Source of the DNA: Phoronis australis
Lineage: Eukaryota; Phoronida; Phoronidae
Reading direction: 5' to 3'
DNA length: 64,000 nt
Assembly (NCBI GenBank): GCA_002633005.1
Contig: NMRA01000726.1
Location: 39,873 to 103,872 of the forward strand
Below the pieces are notes generated by a model. The model was not told the DNA's origin and made no database searches. It saw only the letters and a program-made list of their open reading frames with translations. This document shows, one piece after another, positions 1 through 11,790 of the stretch (positions are counted from its first letter, which is position 1; the number at the start of each line of letters is the position of its first letter). The position numbers and the translations under genes are program-made.

Positions 1-78
1 TGTGTGTGTGTGTGAAAGTATGCATGTTTCTCCTGAAATAAAATTTACACATGAACTAGTTGAAAATGGGGTACTTAC

Positions 79-412
79 TGCTTGTGTTAAGTTCTTTGGC
101 TATCTCGTCCAGCAATTTATCTTTCTTTTGCTGGTTATGGTAATGTGGATGGCACTTATCATAAAAGATCGAGTTTGCAGAGAAAAACTCAACCAGGCGT
201 TCCTCTGTTTTTGCCGCGAATAAGCAGTTGCCCTTGGAACCCTCTTCTTCATGTGGCTCCCTCTCCAATTCTCTATCAACATCCTCTTCTTTATCAGAAT
301 CTCTGGTCTCGCCATCTAATTCTTCCCTCCTCCTCTCTTCTTCTGCGGCACGTTTCTGTTGAGCCATAACCGTGGCCTTTTGAGCAGCAGATGAACCCTT
401 CCTCTTCGGCAT
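79..412 (-). CDS. MADF-domain protein, first coding exon (partial)
   Basis: The exon opens with an ATG at 412 (protein start MPKRKGSSAAQKA) and ends at a GTAAGT donor just below 79, so the gene continues off the left edge. A basic N-terminus is followed by a strongly charged Glu/Arg/Asp-rich segment. The start of a MADF-like domain then follows (ERLVEFFSANSIFYDKCHPHY, with the typical hydrophobic 'L-x-E-F-F' and 'YDKCHP-Y' pattern and a following IAKEL helix). MADF domains are Myb-related DNA-binding modules found in transcription regulators and in accessory proteins of Harbinger-type transposons; which applies here is unknown. An in-frame upstream ATG at 481 would add 23 residues; I prefer 412 because the charged start is more typical. 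Function is not assignable beyond likely DNA binding. Confidence 0.6.
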
Positions 413-481
413 TTTGCAGACGAAATGAACACATTCGTCCGTCGGTTCGTCTTTATATAGACCACAAAAATCAGCGAACAC

Positions 482-980
482 AACGCGCGTGGTACGTGCG
501 GAGCACGTACTTAGTCAGTACGGTGCACGTGCGTTAAGCGTTTTCGTTGCATAGTAGAATTTGGGAAGTGCGGGCTAAGTACCGGCCACGCGCGATTCAC
601 GTGCGCAGCACGCAAGTGCCAAGTGCGCCATCCACAGGCAAAGGGACCGTTGAGAAAGTTTTAAAGACTCACGGCGTCAGTGCGTTGTGGGGTCGTTGGC
701 TGTGCAGGGCACGCACGTCACACGTACTGCCGTGAATCTGTAATGCGAACGCAGCTTGCACGCAGAGAAAGTTCTGCATGCACTAAAAGTGCTACGTCGT
801 GTCTGCGTTCTCCTGCGTATTCACCAAAACGCACGGAGGCCGTACTTGCTACGTACGGATCGCCAAATTTCCCCCACGTTTTTACACGTAGACAGCACGC
901 ACTTGCACGTACGGCGGGTTGTGACCAAGGCTTTAGTCACAATGTTACTGCTTTGCTTGACACTGCCGTAGGGCTGTACA
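482..980. promoter_or_regulatory. CpG-rich stretch dense in CACGT/GTACGT motifs upstream of the MADF gene
   Basis: Immediately upstream of the MADF start, about 500 bases are much richer in CpG than the AT-rich surroundings. They contain repeated GCACGT, CACGTG-like and GTACGT words (for example around 492-534, 590-615, 705-725, 838-860 and 890-912). The position fits a promoter for the minus-strand MADF gene. Whether the words are E-box-type binding sites or decay products of a simple repeat cannot be told from sequence. No convincing reading frame is present. Confidence 0.35.
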
Positions 981-1740
981 AACAGTGTGTGCGGGAGTAA
1001 ATAAATTATGTGAAGTAAGAGATGAGCAAACATTCCAATTTAAAGTATGAATGTCGGGAATTTTTCAAATTTATGATTCAACTTATTATAATTGGTGTCA
1101 TGAAAAAGAATGTTTTCTTAGAATGTTCACATCTTGTTAATATTTTGTGAATTAGACTGAAAGGGTCAATTAGTGCTCGGAAGTGTTAAGCTTCTAATGA
1201 GTTGAATTTTTATTAGCTGGTTTATAAGTATAATTATAGGGGAGACACATTTTGCTGACATGAGGGCTGAAGTGTAGGTGATTAGAAGCTGTTGATACTT
1301 ACGACAGGATGACGAGGGTTTGATAGCTACTGACAGTGCAATTTGGATTTTTCTGACTTGCCTTTAAACTGTGTCTGTGTGCAATTTAAGTTCGGAATTA
1401 TACTTTGTAACAGCCATTCCCAGTTTTAAGTATTTTTTTCAGTCTGTAACGTAACAATCATTCGTATTTATAAATTGTAATGTTACAGTTTGTAACATGC
1501 CCTTCACAAATGATTAAATTATTACAGTAGTTTTTAGCGATCATGGTAGGCTTCTTATCAACATTTTCAACTCCCCAACTGCCTGTAGTGCACCACAATG
1601 GTCTGGTCATCATCATGCATTGTATTTCTATTTTATTGTCAATGAATATCATTAATAGCCTTTTATGTCCAGAGTATTCAGTTTCCCCAGACTGCCAGTA
1701 ACGTTGTATGGAGAACTTCAATGCAGTATTCTGGTCAGGG

Positions 1741-1930
1741 GAGCCAGTGTGGTCTAGTGGGAAAAGGGTCTTTCACACAATATCATGGGTTCGAGTCCCA
1801 CTGGAGCACACTACTGGACCCTTCAGTCGGGTTTTTAGTTGCTTAGCTCGGTGTTAACTAAATATGAAAATGGTTCCAGGTGATAGGGCAATGGGGCCAC
1901 ATGAGGAGCCTGTGTACCAAACCACCTGCT
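1741..1930 (+). mobile_element. tRNA-derived SINE, copy 1
   Basis: The head has the features of a tRNA: an A-box-like TGGTCTAGTGGG, a B-box GGTTCGAGTCC, and complementary ends (CCAGTG near 1742 and CACTGG near 1800). The body contains the family hallmarks 'GACCCTTCAGTCGGG', 'TTAGCTCGGTGTTAACTA' and 'TGGTTCCAGGTGAT'. The same body is seen at 59404-59623 (plus) and at 35456-35663, 46438-46664 and 10855-10980 (minus). It is not a working tRNA gene because it continues into the non-tRNA body and the anticodon arm is degenerate. Confidence 0.75.
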
Positions 1931-2266
1931 ATTAGTTTTTACGTGTTCTGTTGCCATGGTGTTCAGTTTGACACGGAGACTTTCATGTCTGGAAATAAGT
2001 AAAGTACAGGAAGTGTGCTTAGGTTTTTGAGAAAGCAAACAATGTGTGGCTCCATAGCTACTCGTCCTGAGGACCTACCAACTAGTCTACGCATTCAGCC
2101 AAATATCAGCAAAATTAACTCAATAGAAGTGCTTATTTTTTGTGTCATCTTTTTACAGAACCCTAGCTTTAGGTTATTGGAAATAGCCTTTGCTTTATAG
2201 TCAGAATTTTTAGTTTAGGAGACTTTCTTTTGCTTTGAATCCTTAATGTGCTTTAAGCTATTGAAG

Positions 2267-2428
2267 GCCAGCCTCCCGTTCAGTAACGCTAGGACCTCGC
2301 TCAAAAGCAAGACTTCGCGAGATTACGTGAGATATTGCCGTGCATTTTGAATGAAAACACGTGACTTTGACTAGGTTTTAGCTAGGTCCTAGCGTAGGTC
2401 CTAGCGTCTACTGAACGCATGCCAGTTG
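2267..2428. mobile_element. Short inverted-repeat element (MITE-like), copy 1
   Basis: About 160 bases with imperfect terminal inverted repeats: the left end contains GTTCAGTAACGCTAGGACCT, and the right end read on the other strand contains GTTCAGTAGACGCTAGGACC. The same element, with the internal landmark GACTTCGCGAGATTACG, recurs at 37566-37715. No coding capacity, so it would be a non-autonomous DNA transposon. Confidence 0.65.
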
Positions 2429-4609
2429 TTGCCATTGCTTGCCTGATTTGTCAGGATGTTGATGGAACATTTGTCACTCCCCATCAACACTGGCATGATA
2501 TAGGATGGAATTCTCAAATGGAAAAATTGTACCCGACGTTTAAACGGTTATAATTTACTCCGGCTGCAGAAACCTGCTTAAAATTCTATTCCGTGCACGT
2601 CACCTTCTGCTGCCACTGCCGTTTTCCGGTCGGCGGAGGGAGGTGGGCAAAATTAAAAAAGTACAGACTGTCATCATGTATAGCTGCCAGCAATGCTGTT
2701 GGGCACAGGCTGGGGCCTTGTACCAATATTTTCTTTGTGCACGCTACCCCATGCCGTGCCTTATAATATATCCCCCCATGGAGTACTTGCCATGCACACA
2801 GCATGCTTACTGTGGAAGTTGTCCGTGCACACACAGTGGCTCACTTTCCGCACATCTCGGCATGCTTGCATTAAATCACAAAGTAATGTGGTAAGGATTG
2901 GTACACAGCATGGGGGCAAGAGCTCTGTTAGAAAGTGTATTGCTTCGCTTCTTTATTACTGTAAATTTTTATATGCTGTGCAAATTATCCGTTTAGTGTG
3001 GTTATATCACTGTGACTTAGCAAAACTGGTGTGCATTGGATAGTTGTAGTATAATTATTCCTGGTGCTGTCAGTTGAGAATGATTCTTTGATTGTGATAG
3101 GAACTGTTGAAGGTGATCTCAATGTTGGCCACCAGAGGCAATCGAGTAGTAATTAACTTAGCTTTGACCTTGACCTTGACCTTAAAGACAGTATTGTGTG
3201 AGAATCTTGTCATGTTTGTGCTTTTATTGCCAATTGCATGCTATGACAGTAGTCATACACTTTTTTATTTGCCTCAGAGCGGGAAGGTAATCACTTCTCA
3301 AAAGTATTAACAGAGAAAGCAGCCATTTTTGATGTTACCTTGCACTTCGTCTATAGACTTGTACAATCCCTGTTGTCAAGACGCCTGTTCATCAGAGAAT
3401 TCAATCGAACATCCTACTGTGGGGAGTTCAGCAGACATCACATTAACGATGGCTTCACAGTCAAAATAAACTGATATCACGAGGCCTAAAATTTTTGAAG
3501 CAACAGAAGTAACTTGAAACAAAGAGGTAACAAAAAACACATCTGTAGTGTCTGCATTAGTTTTCATTGAGCAAACATGGAAGAACATCACAGACTGTGA
3601 GGACATTGTGTTTGATCAATGGAAATGAACGACGAACCAAGATGCTGACCTTTGCTGGGTCGTTCATTATCACTTTCTGTTGTTCATGAATAGCAAACAC
3701 ACGCCAGAGGAACTTTGATGAACACGGAAAAATGTCCGCTCAAGATAACCAGGGATCTGTACTTACACTAAAGGTAACGTCCACACTGGTTGTGTTCCCT
3801 TGAAAAGTTTATGGCACTCGAATGATTAAATGCAATTACTGTATTTATGAACCAGAATCTCTTGATTCTTACAATAAAGTCATTAATTGAATAGCAAATA
3901 CATTTTCTTGGCATTGCCAGAACATAACACTTTCATTTCGACTAGCATTTTATTTTTACCTTTTACAAATTAAATAAACATTGTCACATGATACAAAAAA
4001 TGTGAGCCCTTTCCGCCTATAATAAAACTGGAATGGGCCCATCTGTTTTGAGTAATATATACGAAAACGGGTATAAAGTAATAAAAAGACAACATTTCCC
4101 ACTGACCTAATAGTCAAGGGTACAACAGACCCTATGAGAATGGGCAGTTCTCAAAAGTTGGCCTTTCACTATAATTTTACTTCGACTTTTTGTTTGGCCT
4201 CACTTTTAATCACCAGTAATGGCTTTCCACACCCTTTTGGTTTAAGGGAAATTGAGTTTGCGTCAATGTTGGGAAGTTGTACATTTTGCCCCAATGTTGC
4301 AGTAGTGTAATGCTGACAGTTGGTCGGTCTGCAGACGTGCCTACACAGTAAGTCTATCTAAACATTCACAAGCTCAGCACGAATAAGTCTTACTCTACTA
4401 TAGTTGAGCTGTTAAAATTTGAGAACACTACAGTTTAAAAATTGACAAATGTCTTGCAGAAAAATTTAAATTTTACAGCAAACACTTTTGACAAATTCTC
4501 CAATCCTTTATAGTCAATGTCTTGCTGGTTTCTTTTGCATTTTATGTAAGTTCAGTGAACTAGTATGCAACTTCAAAGATTTCATCATTTCTTCGGTGTA
4601 CTTTGTTAG

Positions 4610-5047
4610 AAAGCGTGTCACATGTGGTACTGTAACAAGACTATAGAGGCAGTCACTTCCACAACACTTGTTTGACAAAGCTCAAATAATACATGGTATT
4701 TAATCAACAGGTCTACCAACAATGTCACTACCAAAGGACTTGTTTGACAAACCTCCAAACTTGACAATGTGGTATTGTACCAAGAAAATCATCCCAGTCA
4801 CTACCAGAGCACTTGCATCACAAAGCTCCCAACTTGACATGTGGTACTGCAACAACAAGATTACAAACCATGTCACTACCACAAGACCTCCTTCACAAAC
4901 CTCCCAACTTGACATGTGGTACTGCAACAACAAGATTACAAACCATGTCACTACCACAGGACCTGCTTCATAAAGCTCCCAACTTGACATGTGGTATGGT
5001 AACAACAGGACTATGACGGCAGTCACTATCGTAAGACCTGCTTGACA
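4610..5047. repeat. Tandem repeat of ~75-base units overlapping the NUP188 stop codon
   Basis: Five to six diverged units begin with GTCACTACC or a variant (about 4650, 4721, 4797, 4872, 4947 and 5022) and contain the shared words CTTGACATGTGGTA and ACCTGCTT. The last unit (from 5022) includes the NUP188 stop codon (5026-5028) and the final codons, so the array reaches into coding sequence and presumably forms part of the 3' untranslated region. Confidence 0.75.
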
Positions 5048-8000
5048 AAGTTATGCACAAGTTTGAAGAAGGCCTGTTCCTGAGAGTTGGAGAATGATGT
5101 CTGGGATGTCGACCTTGACAGGGTCACGTGAGTTGTGGACGTCTGAGGGCTGGGTTGAGACGTGGAGGGTCCGGGTGAGGGTGGGCCTCCTTTGCGAAGG
5201 TATCGCAGGAGACTGTTGAGGAACTGGTTCTAGAAGGAAAATTGAGAAATGGTGAAGAGGAATGACGCTAGTTTTCAAAAAACTTGAAGAATTTCAACAG
5301 TTTGCTTAACTTTGTCAAAATTATAGGAAACTCCCACTCAAAAATAAAGCAATATCCTTAGAAAGTTCGACAATTTTTGCTGACAAGAAATGCTAATTTT
5401 TTTTTCAAAACTTAAGTTTCATGAGAATAAGCAACTTCTGAAATATGATTTTCCAACGTTGACCAAAATTGAACACTTTTCTAAGGTGCTAAATGAGGCA
5501 TGGAACACAAAACTTGACTGTCAAAAATATTTTTGAAACAGTTCCTGATGAAAGTACCATCTCGCAAGGTCTAGTACTGAGTAATTCAGTTTCAATGTGA
5601 GGAAATTTCCAGAAAAAAAATCACAAAATTCAGATGCATTCATGCATCTACAGTCAGTTGCTTAAAGATGCTCGAGGTCAAAGGTCACATTTTCCATATG
5701 AGAGAAACGTACTACGTCGATGTCTTGCTGTATTGCTGTACCAAATAAGATGTGATTTGCCTTCTGGGAGAAAAATCGACGAAACGGGGAGCAGTTGATA
5801 AGTTGTTTTTTTTAAATTTGAAACTAAAAGAAAATGCTTTGATATCAACAAAAATTGAAAATCTTTACGAACAAACTCTACAAATACCTGGTGAGTAGGT
5901 TGTATTCTGTTTCTGTGGCAGGGAACCACTTTCAATATAATTGCAATTTAGTTTGTTTATCGCCTTCCAGGCCTCTTTAAAAGCAAAATGTATTTGAAAC
6001 AACGAAAGTTTCCATCAACAGGCGCCACCAGTAGACCAAAAGATAAACCAATCCCTGAGCCCAGTACTGACCAGCTCTGCTCCCAGCTCCCTCTTGAGGA
6101 GCTGTTTCTCTCTGCCCTGATAGGTTGGTTCCTTGATGTAGCGTACAGCCTGGCACATGGCCAGATGGAGGCACGTCTCCAGCGTGAATAACAACAAAGG
6201 CCTGAAACAGGGAGATGGAGAAAGCATTAGAACACAATACAGGTGTGGTCTGTGAGAAGGGCTCCCTTTGCAATGTTTTTACATACATTAGGGGTATAAG
6301 CATGGGTAGAGGTTTTTTAAAGAAGCAAAATTCCAACCGTGACAACAGAGCTAGTGAGCTGCAGAAAGAGAAGACAATTTTTCACAAATTTTCTTTTAAT
6401 TGTTGTTTATCATTACTTGTAAATGGGAACACGGAATTTATTGATTTATAAAATGCAAAAAATTAACTTTTATGTTCACTAAAATGGATTTTTTGGGGTT
6501 TTTAGATGGAGAAACAAAGTCTCTAAACACTAAAATCTCACCAATTTTGGACAAAAATTTGATTACTCCAAAATCTCATTTTTCTCATTGTTCAAAGACT
6601 TCTAACTCTATGGTGAATGCCAACAATTTTTCAAAATATCGTCTGCTGGCAGCTATCGTGCAGAACTTGAAAATGGCAAAGCATTTCAGTACAACACATT
6701 ATTTATGACAGAACGAGAAAACAAAAGTTAACCTCTCCGCCATATTGGGCCCTATACAGGTGAGATATTACCCCATATGGCATAACAGTCCAATAAAGCA
6801 GACTAGTTCAACTAGTCCACTCACGCGAGACAGGTGATCATCTCTCGTATTCCCAACACGGATATGTTTGTAATGTTTTAAAGACACTGCCTCATAAGCG
6901 CAGACATGCCACAATTTGACAACACGTCCAAGTAATTCTAAATATACACTAAGCACGAGGAAGACTGCATTACCTGTTCAAACTGTCTGCATCGGTGACT
7001 TTAGACCACTTCAGAGGTGACTGTGATGCAGTAGTCAACTATAAATAAGACATCCGGAGTCAATTTTGAAGCAAATGAATATTCAAGACATTCAGTTCAA
7101 ACCGTGAACACAGTGTGACATTGACGTTACCCAAGTACGTCCTCGATTAATTAGTGACCAGGAATTGTCTGAGCACCACAACTGGAGTTCATGTCATAAA
7201 ATTGTATGCTCAAGGCCACCTCGGGAAATGACTGGAAAATGAGGGAATATTGACGTACAATGTCATGGACTAATATGATCAAAAGATTTCTAGACATTAA
7301 CTATTCTTTTGGTTATAAATAGTAACAGCACGAGTCTTCATAAATAAGACTTGTTAGAATTCTTACATGCCACGTGTTGCTCATGTCACGTGAACTACAG
7401 CTAAGTCTGAAAAGATTTCTGTTCCGACCGGGACTCGACCCCTAGACTTTCTGCTGACTGTACAAGGGTCTAATTCACTCATATATCAGAACCAAGAGTC
7501 GACTACAGATTTAATACTTCCCCACAGCTCAGTGGATAAGAGCGTCTGCACAGAAAGGGTTCAAGCCCAAGTCGCCACACAGGTCTTTTCAGACTTAGAT
7601 TATGACGCACGAACATGAAGGCTAATGATTCTTAAAAACATTGACTGTTCAATTACAGCAGCGCAATTATGAAAGTGGGTCCTTGTTCTATAATTATAGA
7701 AGTCTTGAGGGCATGAACACTGTCTTGTTTTTTGGTTGTAAGACATACTAGATATCAGGGAAAAGTATCAACATGTGACCACCAGATGGCAGTGCAAGGA
7801 CTCTGAAAGTAATGAAACTGTGTCACTGTCGCATAAATGCATTCAAATTGGAACTCTTCCAAATGTGTTTAACACAAACTATACAATATGCTGTAGCGCC
7901 TCACCTTGGCCATGTGTTTCAGACAAAGGTTGGCACATGACAGGACGGTGCCAAATGAGGGTAGACCCTCTGTGTCCAGCGCGGGCGTGCTGAAGTTGAT

Positions 8001-11000
8001 CTCCAATAGAAGGTCATACTCTGAGATGTCCATACTCTAAAACACAGCAACAATTGACAGTCAAGATACTTACAGAACAACGGATAGAAATGATAGACCT
8101 GTACACAATCCAATGAAAGGTGAAAACGCAGCCGAAAATAACTGCTAATGTTAACTTTAAAAAGTTACTGTCTTGTTGGTGTAAGCTGTGAACGTAAAAG
8201 CAAGCAAAGTAATGAAGTAAGTTTCAAAAAGGTTTTTTGTTGAGAAATTTGACAAGGGAAGTGAAATTTCACTTGCTTGGAAAGATATTGCACCCTAAAC
8301 TAAAGAGCCTTTGCCCTAATACTCCTGGAAGTGGTCATAGATCAGTCTGTGGAAGCAAATCAGTACAGTCATGAAACTATGACATTAGACTTGACTAGCT
8401 TGACCAGAACTTCCAAAACTGATCATATCAATGACAGGTGATCTCTAATCTGTGCTTCATGGTGAAAACCTGCCAGCATGGCAAAGACAATTTTTCAGAC
8501 CTTTTTCACAACTTTCAAGACTTGGTGAGGCCAACCGTGCCCAAATTGATCTCTTTTGTGTTAATTACAGAAAAAAACAACAGGTGATCTCTGATTTGCG
8601 CTTGATGGTAAAAACCCATTACAATTTTCAGACCCAGAGTTACATAATTTCAAAATTTTCATGCTTTGACCATTCCTAGAAAGACAACATGCAATCATTA
8701 TTTCTGAAAGGAAGTGCCTCTTAAAATGCTGAAGTTACAGATGTACAACAGAAATTTCACATTATTTAACCATCAAGATCCTACCTGATCCAAAAGTATT
8801 CCACACAGGTCAGGTGAGAACCGTCTCAGTGTGGTCAGGCAGAGGGCAGTGATGGTCAGCAGGCGGTGTTGTGCAGCCAACAAGTGCTCTGATGGCTGGT
8901 CAATACTGTCTGTGGAGACCTGGTTCTGCAAGCTTCGGCTGACTGCACGTACTAGAGCGACCGGCTGTTGGGACTGGCTGGGGTCACCCCTGCTGTGGCG
9001 CTGAAAGGTCAGGGCGAGGTCAGACTGAGGTCAACAAAGGTGGGAGGTAAGACATATGCCAAGGAAAATGGGATGCTACCATGCAAACAAGCGAATATTA
9101 TCAAAAGTTATAGCGAAAATTACATCACAAGAAAACTAATAAAAATTATTAAGTATTTAGCTGTAAAATTTTGATCAAATGAGCAGGCCAAGAAGGCTGT
9201 AACGCAAATGACTCAAGACTCTGACCAAGGTATTCTTACCACATACAGAGCTGGCTATGAACAGTCACGCTAATGCAATGAAAAATTGTGCACATTCACC
9301 ACTGCCAGCCTACCTCTAAAATGTGATCCAGTAACCTCGGTCGTATCAGGGTAGCTACAGATGTCTGCAGTAGTTGACTGACACTGAGCTAGAATAGAGG
9401 AGACGTAGACTGAAGACGTGTTACAACACATGAGCTTCTAATCAATTTAGACTAAACTGAATACAAGTTGCAATGTAGAAATAGATAAAGTTAGGCTAAA
9501 GATGTGTTACAACACATAAGCTTTTAATCAAGTTAGACTAAACTGAATATACGTTGCAATGGACATAGATAAAGTTAGACTAAAGACGTGTTACAACACA
9601 TGAGCTTCTAATCAATTTAGACTAAAGTGAATGTAAGTTGCAATGTTCATGTAGATAAAGTTAGACTAAACATGCGTTACACTTGGATAGCATTACGTTA
9701 ACTTACACTTAAGATGTGTTACAATGCATGAACTTCTAATTAAATTAATTTTAAGACAAATTGCAATGTACAAGTAGATAAAGTTAGACTAAAGACACAT
9801 TACAAGACACTTGGATGGAGCTAACCTGCTAGACAAAAGGCAATAATGGGTTGTGATCAAAGGTGACAAAGAAAAGACAGCGTTAAACAACCAAAACAAG
9901 GTAACACTCGACGTATGAAAATGATGGTGGTTCCCTGCTAGTAGAACGCAGCATATCCTCCAAGCCAAGAACTAAGAGGAATGAAGTAGAAAGTTAGCAA
10001 AGATGGCAAAGTCATCCTGTAATTAGAGTTTTGCCATCCCAATAATCATTCATTTTTAATTAACCCTCATGATGAGGAAAGAGTATTTTGTCCGATTTGA
10101 TTATCTTTTCATGTACTTGTCTATAAAATTTATCCTCCCTTGACCTACCATGAGGTGACTGAGCACATCTGGTAGGTGCAATCTCCATTCTCGCCTGTAA
10201 TTGGACAGTTCCACAATGAAGGCGCACGTCTGCTCCGTTTCCAACATGGCCGAGTAGGACAACACACTCTTCACTTGTTCAAGGCACTAGGGAAGAAAAG
10301 CAGAACAGTATTGAAAATCAAAACCGTGTCAAAAACCATCGGGAATCAGAGTTTTGTGGACTTGAGTGCAAACAATCAAAAGTTTTTATACACCATAAGA
10401 AATGTGATGCACCCGATTAGATTTACAACCGCGTATTTCAACAACAATTATATACAATTTTTTTTAAATCTGAAAACTGCGAGGACACCAGCAGATTGAT
10501 CAAGGAAATATCTCTGTATGAGTGTGAAGAAATATGGAAACATGGGCTTAGAACTACGACTTTTGTGTCACACGGAGGTATGCCAACAACTTGGGAACCA
10601 ATCTCTTCATAAACATTATTTTGACTTAATTACGATGACAGATAACAAAACATTCTCACTGAAATTGACTAAATTCCCACCGATTAGTTCTGAGATCCTA
10701 AAAACGTTGACAGCGAACTGTCTGCCATCTTTAATACTTGAAATCTTATCTGTATACATTTATACTATTAGGAATGCGCAGGCCACTTAGACAGGTCCAT
10801 TGGATGTAACACCAGAAACCATTTTCAATTATTAATCAACACCAAATATACACAAATCAAAACTGAGCTGTTTAGCTGGAGACCTGACTTAATGGTCAAG
10901 TAGTGGGGTCCAGTGGGATTTGAACCTACAGCCTTGTGAAAAGAAGGCAGACACTCAACCCACTAGGTGGCACTGCCTCCACTTCCTGTCACAAGACTCA

Positions 11001-11790
11001 TCTTTCCTTAACTGACCAATATCTCAAAAGACAACTACCATCAACATGCGCTCCTGGTGTACGCCCACAAAGTTAAGCGCGTCCTCCAGGAAGTTGTAGC
11101 GAAGCGTGGCCAACATTGACGTGTATAGCTGGATGGCACTGCGGTACACAGACGGCCACGTCTGATTGGATGAGAACAGAGAAGCAGACGAACTGGAACT
11201 GCGGCCGTTCTGCAGAAGAGAGCGGAATGATGGAAATGAGACAGGAGGTACCAGGATAATTTTAAGATATTTTACTGGACTGAAATATAATTTCCTCAAT
11301 ACATCATTCGGCCCATATTCTAAAAGGAAGACTGGATTCCCTTCTAGTTACTATAAAGAATTCTACACGAAGATGAAATGTGTAAACAAGTACAAGAAAT
11401 AATTTTGCTAACATTTACACAGCCATGACAAACACACAATAACAACAAAGTGGACATTTTTAACATTGTGAGATAAATATTTTATAACAACACTTTTTCC
11501 ACAAAAAACTCACAATAAAAGTCGCGTACATTCGAAAAACATCTTACCATGTGACATCCATTAAATCCAAACGCAGTAACATTTTAGTCAATGCACATGG
11601 CTTGATCACTTACCGAACCCGGCACCCCACAGTTCTCTGAGAGGTCTTCAGGTCTTTGTATCGACATGAGGGCCAGGCACACGTGCTGTGTCAGCCCACA
11701 CACACGCAGGGCTTCAGCAGCCTCAGGACTCCTGGACATAGTGATGAAGAGAAGAAACATAGACTGTACATAGTGTACACCCTTCCTGGC
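5026..11790 (-). CDS. NUP188: NUP188 exons 30-38 (C-terminal part)
   Basis: Exons: 11790-11614, 11209-11039, 10286-10149, 9388-9314, 9000-8785, 8036-7905, 7020-6974, 6201-6072, 5229-5026. Exon 31 carries the most conserved stretch, ATLRYNFLEDALNFVGVHQE. Exon 32 has FIVELSNYRREWRLHLP (human FILQLSNFMKEWHFHLP), exon 34 LRRFSPDLCGILLDQ (human LRHFTPDVCQILLDQ), exon 37 LLLFTLETCLHLAMCQAVRY. Exon 38 ends in a Ser/Thr-rich tail followed by the terminal helix and a TAG at 5026-5028. For exon 33 there are two adjacent acceptors (9388 or 9383); 9388 keeps the frame. Confidence 0.9.

Larger units (their letters stand above)
981..4600. other. Intergenic region between the MADF gene and the 3' end of NUP188
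   Basis: No coding exon recognised on either strand. The interval holds one SINE (1741-1930) and one inverted-repeat element (2267-2428), described separately; the rest is AT-rich unique-looking sequence. The short open frames here lack domain resemblance and codon bias. Confidence 0.5.

Noticed and set aside
1741-1812. Possible functional tRNA gene
   Set aside because: The sequence has A- and B-box-like words and a short acceptor pairing but no proper anticodon arm, and it continues into the shared SINE body.
4610-5047. CRISPR-like array
   Set aside because: Units are contiguous diverged tandem copies with no unique spacers, and the genome is animal. The same applies to the arrays at 9406, 49265 and 51500.
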